From contig CM055113.1 of the NCBI GenBank assembly GCA_029204225.1, positions 33,570,329 to 33,634,328 of the forward strand: a stretch of DNA of 64,000 bases, in the 5' to 3' direction. Below are positions 1 through 11,056 of the stretch, piece after piece. The stretch is from Diphasiastrum complanatum (lineage: Eukaryota > Streptophyta > Lycopodiopsida > Lycopodiales > Lycopodiaceae). Both the position numbers and the translations under genes were made by a program. Position 1 is the first letter of the stretch. Every line of letters starts with the position of its first letter. Under the pieces are notes generated by a model. It was not told the origin of the DNA and did no database searches. It was given only the letters and a program-made list of their open reading frames with translations.

Positions 1-705
1 GGCTGCTGATTTGCTTAGCTGGAGCTTGGGGACGTGATGGCGACGACGTGACCACCGAATGCGATCACTAACCTGCCCACTTGCACGTAGCCACTACATA
101 TAGCCGGTGTGTGACCTGCCGGTGCCGGAGAGCGGATCCGGCACCGCGCCGCAAAGTCAGGGCCCGGCAGTCCGGCCGACAACCCCCCATGGGCAAGTAA
201 TAGTTAATGCGCAAGCACCTGGATCTATGCCACCTGGTATACTTGCCACGTGTCAAGACGGTGATCGTTCATTGTCAGAGCTCGGCGAGATCTGAACGGT
301 TTGGTCAGAATCCAACGGTCACAAGCTTCCATGTCATGACCGGTCCAGAACACCAGTTTTGGCTGTGGGGCTTTTACCGATGGCTAAATGGTTAGATGCT
401 CGCCACGCGTCAAAGATGCAAATTAAACGTTTCTAACTGTTCGATTTTTGAAACGTGGCAAGATCTCGATGCCTATGTATCATCCAACGGTGGCGAGATG
501 AAAGCGTAGCGTGCCGTTAAGATACTGCTACAGCCACGTGTAAAAGTATCTTCTGCATATTAAATTACCCCGCAGGTATTTACCGAGGTAAATATTTTCT
601 TTTGGTAGATCGAGATCGAGCGAATTCACGTGGGTAGATATTTTCCGTGGTTAACCAGCGCGAAATATTTACCGTGGTAAATATTCTCTTCGGTAGATCC
701 AGACT

Positions 706-744
<39 letters not shown>

Positions 745-1714
745 GAGGGAGGAAGCAAGTAGCGATCCAGCGAAGGAGGGAGAGAAAATTTTCCGCCATA
801 TCTGATGCCACCATTTTCGTACAAGAATTCTTCATAAAGCATCGTCATTCCTTGTGATGCAAATTTGCAGTGAAAGTTTCCGCAATGGATCTTTGTCGCA
901 TTGCTTCTTGGTCCACTGAAGATTTGCGGAAATGCTCTGTTCTTGATCTTTCAGCTTGCAAAATGATGCAGAAACCATCTGTTCTTGATCTGTAGCCTTC
1001 TTTATAAGCGTCTTTGGAAAGCAAGATGCATTGTAGGTCTCCTTTGATATCCTGGAGGTGCTTGTGGTGTTCTTGATCTGTTGTTCATGCACAAATGGCT
1101 TGTTGAAGAAGATATAGAGATATCTTGGTTTGTTTCGTGGACGGATGTGTCACATTGACACGCTGGTGTGATCTAAGGCTCGTGGCTCTATTTTTGTGTC
1201 GTTTTGTAAGATTTGTCTTGCGTTCGGGATTGTTTCTGTTCCCCCTGGCTTGTCTATCCATCGATCTGACGTTTATTTTTTTGAACTGCACTTCCGATTC
1301 ATTTGTGCATCCGTCTGCCAGTTGGAAGCTGGATCTTTTAAATACGCAGTTATATTTGATACTTTTCTGTACATCATAAGGTTGTTTTCATCAGTTTTTT
1401 ACTGTGGAGGAGCTTAGGTTTTATAATTTTCGCATTTTATGTTGTAGTTTTGATTTCAGATTGATATATTCCTATGGAGTGTCTCTGTTTGAAGAGTTGT
1501 TGATGAATTTTGTGCTACAATTCTTTGAAAAACTCTTCCCATTTTTTTCAATCATTATCGGATCCGTCCAATTTTTAAAATTTGTTTTGTGGTTGCGTAA
1601 TCCGTCGTCGAGGTATTGGACCTTGATCAGCTGGATTAGGTCTGGTTCGTGTATTGTGCCTGATCTAATCCGTTGTCTCTAGCAACTCAGTAGCCGTTCC
1701 CGCACTCCATTCCT
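1..1714 (+). promoter_or_regulatory. Upstream region and probable 5' UTR of the URGT transporter
   Basis: No convincing coding sequence is seen here. The stretch holds three CACGTG G-box cores (247-252, 535-540, 627-632), two perfect or near-perfect palindromes (578-593 and 664-685), a GA microsatellite at about 708-740, and then T-rich sequence up to the start codon. The T-rich part from about 1085 to 1680 ends in a possible 3' splice site (ctctag near 1681), so a 5'-UTR intron is possible but not proven. G-boxes are known binding sites of bZIP and bHLH factors; their use here is inference. Confidence 0.5.
708..740. repeat. (GA)n microsatellite in 5' leader of URGT gene
   Basis: An uninterrupted run of about 16 GA units lies roughly 970 bp before the start codon. 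GA/CT tracts recur in the leaders of the CCT4 and H3.3 genes in this window, where plant GAGA-binding (BBR/BPC) factors could bind; that role is inference. Confidence 0.9.
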
Positions 1715-3820
1715 ATGGCATCCGAAAAGAAGAATGCTGTGTCGGACGTTGGAGCTTGGGCGATGAATGTCATTAGCTCAGTGGGGATCATTATGGCTAA
1801 CAAACAAGTCATGTCCGACAAGGGGTACGCCTTTCGTTTTGGTAAGACCTCCTTTCATCTAAGTACTTGTTCGTGACTTAAATGCAAAAGCTTTTCGCTT
1901 TCCGTTTGTGCTAGAGTCCTAGATTTGGCTTTTTGTCTAAAGATGTTGCCTTTCCATTTTGAGATTTTCTGAATCTAAAGCAGTGTTTCCGTTTATTCTC
2001 ACAAACATGATTTGCATTGTTTCAGCGACCACATTGACGGCCCTCCATTTCGCAGTTACATCCTTGGTTGGATTCGTTTCGGCCGCAGCTGGTTACATTC
2101 CTTCCAAGCATGTCCCCTTTCGGGATCTGTTTTGGTTCTCTCTCATTTCAAACACCTCGATTGTGGGGATGAATCTAAGCCTCATGCTAAACTCTGTTGG
2201 CTTCTATCAGGTATTATTCCATAATCTATATGTCTATATAGACGACTCTAGTTCTAAAATGTCTTTCCTTTTGAAGGATACTCAAACGCAGAGTAAATAG
2301 ATCTACAAATTTACACGACAAACCCTGTTTCTCTTAACAAGATCGAATTAACGGGTGTTGCAAATTTAGCTGCAGCAATCCATAAAACTACCCTCACTGC
2401 TCTGACTGTAGCACTATAGTCGTTTCAGTTTCAGTGCAGAAACACAAAAATGGGAAAAGCGGGATGGTAAGCTGAATGATGGATTTACCACGTCCTTTTG
2501 CAGATAGCGAAATTAAGTATGATACCTGTAGTCTGCGTTCTCGAGTGGGTCCTCCATAGTAAGACATACACCAGGGAGGTCAAAACGGCAGTGGTGGTAG
2601 TTGTGATGGGAGTTGGCATTTGCACAGTCACAGATGTATCAGTGAACTTGAAGGGGTTTCTGGCAGCTGTAGTTGCTATTGTCTCGACCTCTTTGCAACA
2701 AATTGTAAGTTGTTATGTTTAAGCAGCTTAGGTTTTGTGACCTGTTGTGGATTTGTCATTTTGACAGTGCCAAAGTCGAAATTGCTCAGATATAAGCTGT
2801 TTATTTTTCGGATTTCTGATCCTTCCTTTGCATGCAGTTCATAGGTTCTCTGCAGAAGAAACATAACATAGGGTCTTTCGACTTGCTGAGCAAGACTGCA
2901 CCCATTCAAGCAGCATCATTATTGCTGCTTGGTCCCTTTGTAGACTACTTTCTTAATGGCCGCAACCTGTTGGATTACAACCTGACTACAGGCGCTATTG
3001 TAAGTTTCCTCTATCAGGAAAAACAGATCCTCTGAAAGAATAATACTGTGAGCTTTGATGGACATTGCACTTTTGTTTAGATTGTTTTCATTGTATTAAG
3101 GATTGATGGAGACACACAACCCTTCTCAAAGGTGTTCTCTTTTTTGCTTGCTTAATCATATTTCAGGTTGTTCTCAGATTGATCAGGCCCTAAAGTTAAG
3201 TGATACTGCTTGATTTTGCAGATTTGATATAAGTCCAATGTAAATGGGTCGAAACACATCTAACACAAGCTCTTATTACTCATTTGCATCTTTTTTGCTT
3301 AGATACACAGATTTCAAATGCGGATCCAATTGTAGTACATTGATGAGCTTTTAACCTCAATTTGATACAATCTCATTAGAAAATTTCCAATGAAGTTGGC
3401 TGAACAGGCATTGCAATCCCGTTTTTTTGCTAACAGTACTGTTTACGTGTTGTGCAGTTCTTTATTGGACTTTCATGTACCTTGGCAGTATTCTGTAACA
3501 TAAGCCAGTATCTCTGCATTGGTCGATTTTCAGCAGTATCATTTCAGGTGCTGGGTCACATGAAGACAGTCTGTGTTTTGATGTTAGGCTGGTTATTATT
3601 TGATTCAAGATTGACTGTTCGAAATATGCTTGGAATGGTCGTGGCTGTGATTGGGATGGTTATTTATAGCTGGGCAGTTGAAGTGGCAAAAGCTTCTACG
3701 AAACTATCATCCACAACCCACATTGTAAAAGACGATAACTTTAATGATGAAGATGTTTCTCTGTTAAAAAATGATATTGGTCTACAAAACAAAACAAGGG
3801 ATATAGAACTTGGAAAGTAG
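1715..3820 (+). CDS. URGT: UDP-rhamnose/UDP-galactose transporter, NST-TPT family (URGT-like), 5 exons
   Basis: Complete spliced gene. Exons are 1715-1841, 2026-2210, 2504-2704, 2838-2999 and 3458-3820; every junction is GT-AG and the frame stays open, giving 345 aa, the usual size for this family. The N-terminus reads [20 protein letters not shown] and later blocks include [66 protein letters not shown] and GHMKTVCVL, which match angiosperm URGT proteins from memory nearly word for word. The protein is a chain of hydrophobic helices (about ten expected) and would move UDP-rhamnose or UDP-galactose into the Golgi lumen in exchange for UMP, feeding pectin and other wall polysaccharide synthesis. 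The hydrophilic C-tail (about 50 aa) ends in IELGK. Family membership is very likely; the exact sugar preference cannot be read from sequence. Confidence 0.93.
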
Positions 3821-4250
3821 GCGAAGGAACAGATCTAAGGTGCATCTGGCTGCTGATGACATATGGAGACGAAGCAGCATTTTCCAATCAGGTCTGCTAC
3901 ATTTTGAAAGTTCTATAATTAATACGAAGTGGATGGTTCAACCTATCTTGTGCAATAGGAAATATTCGTGCTTCCCTGCAATGACTGAACCTGGAGCAGA
4001 CTACATTCTTTGGGAACTGCTGATTCCAGCTCGGGTTCTTGATACTTCGACTATTTTTGTTAGATTTTCAGAGCTTCGAGAGAGTGACCCTGAGAATTTC
4101 TATAGGTGAGCATGGCTTTCTAAAAGGGGTTTTTGCTTAGACTTTTGAGTCAATTGTTCATAAGCTCACCTAATGCAGCTTTATTCAACGTGTTAAGCTA
4201 GTTTGCTTTTGGCTGATTACTTTCCACAGCTGTGAATAAAATTGGGAGGT
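3821..4250 (+). other. 3' UTR region of the URGT transporter
   Basis: Sequence directly after the TAG stop. A chance open frame (3810-4109) is not similar to anything I recognise and has no splice support, so I treat it as 3' UTR. AATAAA occurs near 4237 (gtgaataaaattgg), a plausible polyadenylation signal. Confidence 0.4.
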
Positions 4251-7200
4251 TACTTACTAACAAGTCCTCAGCAAAAATGTGTATATTTTTTAACTACTTG
4301 AAATCCATGCCTTTTCCTTGTCAGCTCTTTATTTCAAGCCTATTTTGTGGTGAGCTTTATATCCGAAGGAAAAACTAACCAGCAACATGCTTGCTTGATG
4401 ATATAGCATCTTGGTAATTCATATTTTTTTGTATTCAAGATTCCAGCTAGGTCTTTATTTATACTCGTTTTGGAACATCTACTAGTGGATCATGGAGATC
4501 TTGGGCTTCTATTTGTCCACGTGATGTAGTCAAGGACTAAAGGAACGTTTTTATATTTTGTTCGTCCATGTGTGCTGAGTGGAGTATTAACGTGTCGAAA
4601 ATTTACCCAAACCTACAAGCACAAAGGTAAGGGGTGAATAATTGTCAAAGGTTCTGGGAGGAGGTTCTAGGTGAAAGGTTCTATGTCAATGTGCTATGAG
4701 CGAAGAACTGAGAATTTCAAATAGGTGAAGATACACTGTAGCAGTGCATGCGAGAGAATAGATAGTGTACGGGTGCATGCGAGAGTATGGACAAACTTCA
4801 AAGGTACATAGAGCAGAAAAGACTACCTTGTTATAGTGTAACTTTTGCACTTGCTCGTAGAGAGATATTTCACTCTTTGATCTTTGCCTTTAGATAATCA
4901 ATTGGCCCTGCGTAGAATGTCTAGTAATCCTGGTGGTATCCTGATGGTGGGAGGTACACTGTCTCTGATCTCTAATAAATGCATTTTGAAGAACGATGAC
5001 TTTGATGAAGCTCAGACCTTCAATGAGATGACATTTTTGATCTTCATGAATAGCATTCAAACTCCTAGTTGATATGAGATGGATGGACTTGGTGTACAAT
5101 AACCACAGAAACAATATCAAGCGAAAATGGATTTTTTTACTTTTTTAGGACTAGTTTCCGCACATCTATTTTTTGGGGTAGAGGACAAAGATTGACAATA
5201 ACATATTTGATATGTATATTCATGCACTACCATTTTTGGCAAATTGAAGTTCATGCAGATCCACAAAATCTTGACCTTTGAAAGTTTGAATGCAACAATA
5301 TGACTATAACATTTCTAAAAAACTAAGTATATTTTTTTAGCATTCTTTGAAACAAAAAAAAACGAACACCTCAAGTTGGTGCACACTAGAATTTTTTCAA
5401 GCTAGATGTAGCATGATATTCACAATTTTTTAAAAAGTAAAACCCACAAACGCCTTAGTTTATTTTGTATACATTTTCAAACATAATCAAATAAGAAGTA
5501 TGAAATTTCTAGTTATTATAATTACTTTTTAATAAGTTAAATATGTATACCTTCAAAAAAAAATTAACAGATAAGTTAATCTTTAGATTTTTAAATTGCT
5601 TAAATAACTTAAAACAGCTATAAATGTTTTTCAAAATTTAATGCTTCAAAGTTTTAAAAACTTGAAATCATTCAAAGAAATTTCAAATCAATAATTCATT
5701 CACATTTGAATTTGTTTTATAGAAACAAATTTGGAAAGGAAAAAGAAATTGGTAGCTTATGTTTTTCCATAATTGTAAATCTCAACAAGATTAAACTCTT
5801 TTTGGCTTTTTATGATGTTTTTAAATTCGAAGTTCAAAATTTTGGCATTTTGAAATAAATAAATTTTACTTAAAAGAAAAATAGGTGTCTAAGCCATTTC
5901 ATTTTTGTTTGGTCACCATGTTTAGACAATTTTTGTTAGAAAGAAAGCTTGGACATCCTGCATGTAAAAGTCCAAGCTGCAAGCTTATTAGAGGTAAGCT
6001 TAGTTTTAGAGACTTAATGGGTTAACTTAGCCGTAGAATATTTTAGACAAGTTACAAAATTAAAGTAAAGTTAAAAATAGATTGGAGTTTGATTAGAGCT
6101 CTGTAATTCTAAACTTGGGCGGAAGTCCCACAAGCAAAGTGGACTACTTGCTCCACTCATTCTTTATAGATAAATGCAATGTGCTTAAAAAGATATCCAT
6201 AAAGTGCTAAGTTGCACTTTTTGGGTCCACAAGCTTCCTAATTGTAAACTTGCTTAATTCGCTCATTAGGTTTTTGCCAAAATGCTTATGGGATTGCATA
6301 AGGGAGCGTTGAAGACTAGAGATGCTTGTGCTTTCTCGAAGTTGTTACATTAAAATAGATCATGGGATATTATATGTTGTAGAAGTGGATTGGTAGGATA
6401 TATTGTGGAGTGGAGTGGTAGAAGTGGAGTGGTAGGATAGATTGTGGTGTGGGGAAAGGGAGTGAAAAAGAGATTGTGAGGGAAAGTGCATGTGGACTGC
6501 GATGGGTTAGCCATAACTTAGATCTTCCATTATGTTCTCAATTTTTGCTTTGTGTGTATATGTTAATGATTAGCTACAGAAGCTCTTTTGTCTTTTGATG
6601 TTTATCTTTTGCTTGACTTTCATTGCTAGGATAATAGCTTTACTTCATGCTTGCTTCCTAGTTTGTAGAATGCTCATGCTTGTTTGATTTGTGTTGACTA
6701 GCACGTCCAGTGTTGTTGGGTTGTTACAGATTTGATTTTGTTGATCATCATCAACATATGGTGTCTACTTTGTGTCAAGTTAAATGCCACTCTATGTAAT
6801 ATTATATTGGATATCAATTTCAAATTTCAAATTTCATAACTTCTTCATGAAAATGTGAGTTGTGTAACAATTGTCAGCCTCTATTAAACGTGCATACGTT
6901 GCTACTACAAAGTTGTATGTTGTATAATGGATGCCATTGAAAAGTAAATGTGATATAGTTGTTCATAGACTTGTGGATGTACATAAAGTTGCAATGGTTC
7001 AAATCCTGTGGATAATGGGAGATTGCTCTATGAGGCATTTCTAAGCTTTGAGATAAAAAAATGCAAAAACCAAGATCGGTATCATGGGTACAAGACAAAA
7101 AAAAAATTGTCGGACATTTTTTTGGCTCTTAAACTATTTCTATTTTTTTTATTCGTTTAAAAAAAATTAAATATTTTTTATAATTTTTTATTTTATTTTC

Positions 7201-8879
7201 TACTAAGAGGTGCTTTGCTATGCTCAACATGGCAAAGAAGTGAGATGTTTTGTTATGCTCAATATAGCAAGGCAACTAAGCAAGTTGTGCTTGGCATGGC
7301 TTCACAACAGACTTGTAAACATATGCTGAGCATAGGAATGAAATGATGACCTTTGTTGCCAAAAGCAACATAGTTGTCTTTGAAAAATGTATTGTAAATA
7401 AAATGTATGTACATATTGGGCCCTCTTATATTTTTATAAAATTTTGCTTCTCAAAATTTGTGTTGTCTTCAAATGTTGTTTCATTCCCTATTATGATGAT
7501 TTTTATGAGGTTTGTAAAAAAATTGTCCTAATAAAAAAACCAAAAGAGGTTACTCTCTTTTAGATCAAAGTCCCAAAAAAAAAGATATCATTGCGTTTCT
7601 AACCAAATCCGTGTTGTTTCATAATAAGGCATTGCCTTTAAGAACACTTTCAAATTGTCGAGCCAACTTACTTGCTCCCGCACTTGAATTGCAAACATGG
7701 CCCCATTACTAAACCGGTGTCAGTCCCATGGCACTTACTGGAAGAGTTGAGCTAGTTGTTACTTCTTTTGCTCATCTTGCTCTTGCTTGTTGTTGGACTA
7801 ATTTGTCGTATATTTCCAAAGCTTGAGCCCTTGTGATGTTAATATTTGAGAGTGATCTGAAGATATGAGAGGGATGATGTAGCAAGCTAGTAGTCAACCA
7901 TTTTTTTACTGACATTAGAGGAGTTTCAAATGTTAAAAAGACCCTATAAAGAATACCATATAAAATATTAATAATAAATCAAGATAAAAATAATAATAAT
8001 GTTTTTTATTTGCTTGCCCAGTCACACTTAAGAAACTTCAATTGTTCACAATTTAGCTTACGTAAATTTGAATATGCTTTCCCTCCAATAGTTAAGATGG
8101 GCGCAATCTTCACATTAGAATGAAAATATGAGTGCCATCTCCAAATTTGAATCAAAAAGAAAGCAAAATCATGGAATTGATGTTACATAATTGGTGATAT
8201 CGTACCAAGTAAATACATATTTGCTTATTACATTTGAATTTTTTTTGAGAATTTTGTTCTAAGTATACTGATGTTTATGATTGCTTTTGAATTTTTTTCT
8301 GATGACGATATTGTATCATCTCCACTTGGATATCCCTACTGATTTGGCCCCTTTACTAAAAAGAGGAGTCAAAGGAATTTTCAATTTAAGTTGCGGATCG
8401 TTCTCGTTATGGGGCTAAAAGAAAGAGATTTGGATATATGAACAGACGAGACTTTGTATCCTCAAGATTCTAGCACTTTGACACATTCCACGGTTTCTTC
8501 AATAACTCCACTAGTTTCATGGATATGCAATGGGCATAATGGACTACTAGGATATTGTGAGAGATTGGAATCATAAAAATAAATGTTTTATGCAAAGAAT
8601 TCAATTTTTAGAATGTGAGTTTAGATGCATATCTTCTTATTGTCATAAGATAGATTCTATTCTCCAAAAGACCTTGAGGAAAATGAAGTACTTAGAAAAA
8701 ATCATGAATCATTAGAAAAGATCATTTCCAATATCAATATAGAATCAAAGCAAATGTAAGCTATCTTACATTCTATTCATTCTAAAGACTTGCAATTAAT
8801 GTAAGATGTCAAAGAAGAAGGCTAAGAACAATAAGCAAAAGCAACAAAATTGCAAGCCTTATTCAAACTCTATCTCCTT
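4251..8879. other. AT-rich intergenic stretch, no gene recognised
   Basis: Long A/T-rich sequence with frequent stops in all frames. A 62-codon open frame at 4884-5072 has no recognisable domain. There is a local direct repeat at about 7209-7283 (two units containing tgctatgctcaacatggcaa and ttatgctcaatatagcaagg). A short purine-rich segment with gtggagtgg repeats lies at 6405-6450. I see no coding gene or recognisable mobile element. Confidence 0.5.
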
Positions 8880-9600
8880 GGTGCACATCATTTCCATGAT
8901 TTGAGTGGCCTAACCTCTTGTGCCAAAGCTCCACTTGAGTGACTTCCTCCTTTGCCATCACCACACTTTCATTGGAGACATTAGCATCAAGTTTGAACTC
9001 CCTTGTTTAAAACCATTTGCCAAACATTTTTCATTTTTCATTATAGAGCAAAACACCTTGTTTGAAGTGTACATAACCAATATCCATCAACTGACCAACA
9101 TTAAGCAAGTTCTTGGCGATAGATGGAACATAAAGTACTTGGCGATAGATGGAACAAAAAGTACATTGTCTAGTTTCAACACTTAAGAAGATCCAAGACA
9201 AAAGGGAATGGTTCCAACACCATCAATTTTACACTAGCACCATTGAAAGAGAGTAAGGTTGAGAATGATCCTCTTTGGAATGTCATGTGGGAACTTGCCC
9301 CACTATCTATCCACCATGTGTTGTTGGAGTTGCTTTTGCTTGTTGGTGCGGATGTAGATGCCATCAAGGATGACTCTTCATCATCTTTCTCTTCTTCTTG
9401 AGCAAGGTTTTTTTGTTTGCCATCACCTTGTGCATTCTTCTTCTTGTAACACTCGAATGCAAAGTGCCCCTTCTTACCACAACAAAAGGACTTGAGCTTG
9501 GATTTGAAATTTCAAAATATAACTTATAAAATCTTGAATTTATTTTCTTCTTTGGACATAGCTTCTTCCCCAACCTCATCTCCTCTTTCATAAAATTGGA
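8880..9600 (-). pseudogene. Ty1/copia gag-pol remnant (zinc knuckle, protease, pre-integrase)
   Basis: Reading on the minus strand from about 9590 downward: a lysine-rich linker, a zinc knuckle, an acidic KKK..EEE linker, the copia aspartic-protease motif TWWIDSGASSHMT (in the open frame 9367-9176), then the LYVPSIAKNLLNVGQLMD-type block at 9120-9070 that precedes the GAG-pre-integrase domain. Stops and frameshifts break it. The knuckle reads SFCCGKKGHFAFEC, so the first zinc-binding cysteine of the CX2CX4HX4C motif is a serine. The order and wording match the larger copia element at 35145-36956 in this window, so both belong to the same broad lineage. Nothing after the pre-integrase region is visible, so it is a decayed fragment. 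Confidence 0.8.
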
Positions 9601-10540
9601 CTAAGTCTTTGCTGGAATGCCGTAAAATTTTATATTCTTACTTTTTGCAAAATTCCAATGCTTACTAGAATATTCAAATTGCAAGATAATACTTTATGGA
9701 AGTGTTGTGCCTTATTTGAAGATGAATGGATATCAATCTTGTTGTTTATTTGTGAGCGAGTCCAACAAAGATGTCTTCTTATTTCCCTTACTATTTGCCA
9801 TGGCTATCATCCCTCATCCATGAAATTAAGTGACTAAGGCAAAAGTTCATGGCAATCCCTTGATGCTAGTACAATTGAGATCCAAAATTTGCAAATGACA
9901 ATGTATTATCATCTCAAATTAATAAAATTTGACACGTCCTTCTTCCTTTCACTCTTTGATCTTTTGAGTACCTTCTTGGATTAAGAAAATGAATTGATGC
10001 TTAGCAATATTCCATCTCGAATTGTGATTGCGCTACAAAAATTTCTACTAAAAAATCAATTTAACATTGCATTCATACAAATTTTTCCCAAACTAACGCC
10101 AAAGACCAATGAGCGTCACAAAGAAATACTTTATAATCCAAATAACAATTACCAAAACAAATATGTACAATGGAATCTAACATTTGTACACAAAAAAATT
10201 CCAAAAACGCCAAATAACCATGATGAAAAAAATTGTTTCTAACTTCATTTAAATTGGGAGCTATGTTGGTTGTTGCCATTTTACTGGCCATGTGCAACTA
10301 ATCTTTGCTTTATTCTTTGTTCTTTGTTCTTTGCCTACTCTACTTCAATTAACTATTGTTGACTAGTTTGAGCTTTAATATTGTCTAATAGATTGATTGT
10401 TTAATGGTTTTTGTGATCCGAGTAACAATGTTCTCCTACAATATCCATTCCTAAAAAATTGTAAAAAAACGCTAATTCCAAGAAACACATGGTCCCATAT
10501 CACCTATGGTAAGGTGAGAGATTGTAGGACACCTTGTACC
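9601..10540. other. AT-rich sequence between copia remnant and SINE-like array, no gene seen
   Basis: Open frames on both strands around 9994-10297 are A/T-rich and overlap each other antisense; neither resembles a known family. It may be decayed gag of the neighbouring copia fragment, but no motif supports that. Confidence 0.35.
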
Positions 10541-11056
10541 ATTCATGAGAGTGATAACCCAAGGGGGGTTGGTTGAGTTGGTTAGCTTGGCATCCAAAGT
10601 TTCATTGGTCCCAAGTTCGAGCCTCCCCTTGAAAACCAAGAAGCATTCATGAGAGTGACCCAACGGGGTTGGCTCAACTGGTTAGCTTGGCATCCAAAGT
10701 TTCTTTGGTCCCAGGTTCGAGCCTCCCCTTGGAAACCAAGAAGCATTCATGAGAGTGAACCAACGGGGTTGTCTTAGTTGGTTAGCTTGACATCCAAAGT
10801 TTCTTTGGTCTCAGGTTCGAGCCTCCCCTTGGAAACCAAGAAGCATTCATGAGAGTGCCAATGGGGTTGGCTTTGTTGGTTAGCCTGCCATCCAAAGCTT
10901 CTTTGGTCCCAAGTTCAAGCCTCCCCTTGGAAACCAAGAAGCATTCATGAGAGTGATATCCAATGGTTGGCTCAATTGCTTAGCTTGGCACCCAAAGTCT
11001 CTTTGGTCCCAAGTTCAAGCCCCCTTGGAAACCAAAATGCATTCAAGAGAGTGAGG
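10541..11056 (+). repeat. Five-copy tandem array (about 100 bp units) with tRNA-like A and B boxes; SINE-derived
   Basis: Units start at 10541, 10645, 10745, 10845 and 10943, with lengths 104, 100, 100, 98 and 98 bp, followed by a partial sixth start at 11041. Every unit begins attcatgagagtg. The second unit holds TGGCTCAACTGG, close to the RNA polymerase III A box, and 32 nt later GGTTCGAGCC, close to the B box consensus GGTTCGANTCC. Spacing and order are those of a tRNA gene or tRNA-derived SINE head. There is no intact tRNA cloverleaf that I can fold, and later units have lost the B-box match (AGTTCAAGCC). The best reading is a SINE 5' part amplified in tandem. Confidence 0.75.

Noticed and set aside
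3810-4109. A 99-codon gene overlapping the end of URGT
   Set aside because: It overlaps the stop region in another frame and shows no known motif; best read as 3' UTR.
4884-5072. Small gene with GGILMVGGTLSLISNK
   Set aside because: Sixty-two codons, no family resemblance, overlapped antisense by a longer frame.
10541-11056. CRISPR-like array or tRNA gene cluster
   Set aside because: Whole units of about 100 bp are repeated with no unique spacers, and the tRNA boxes are not embedded in a foldable tRNA; a SINE-derived tandem repeat fits better.
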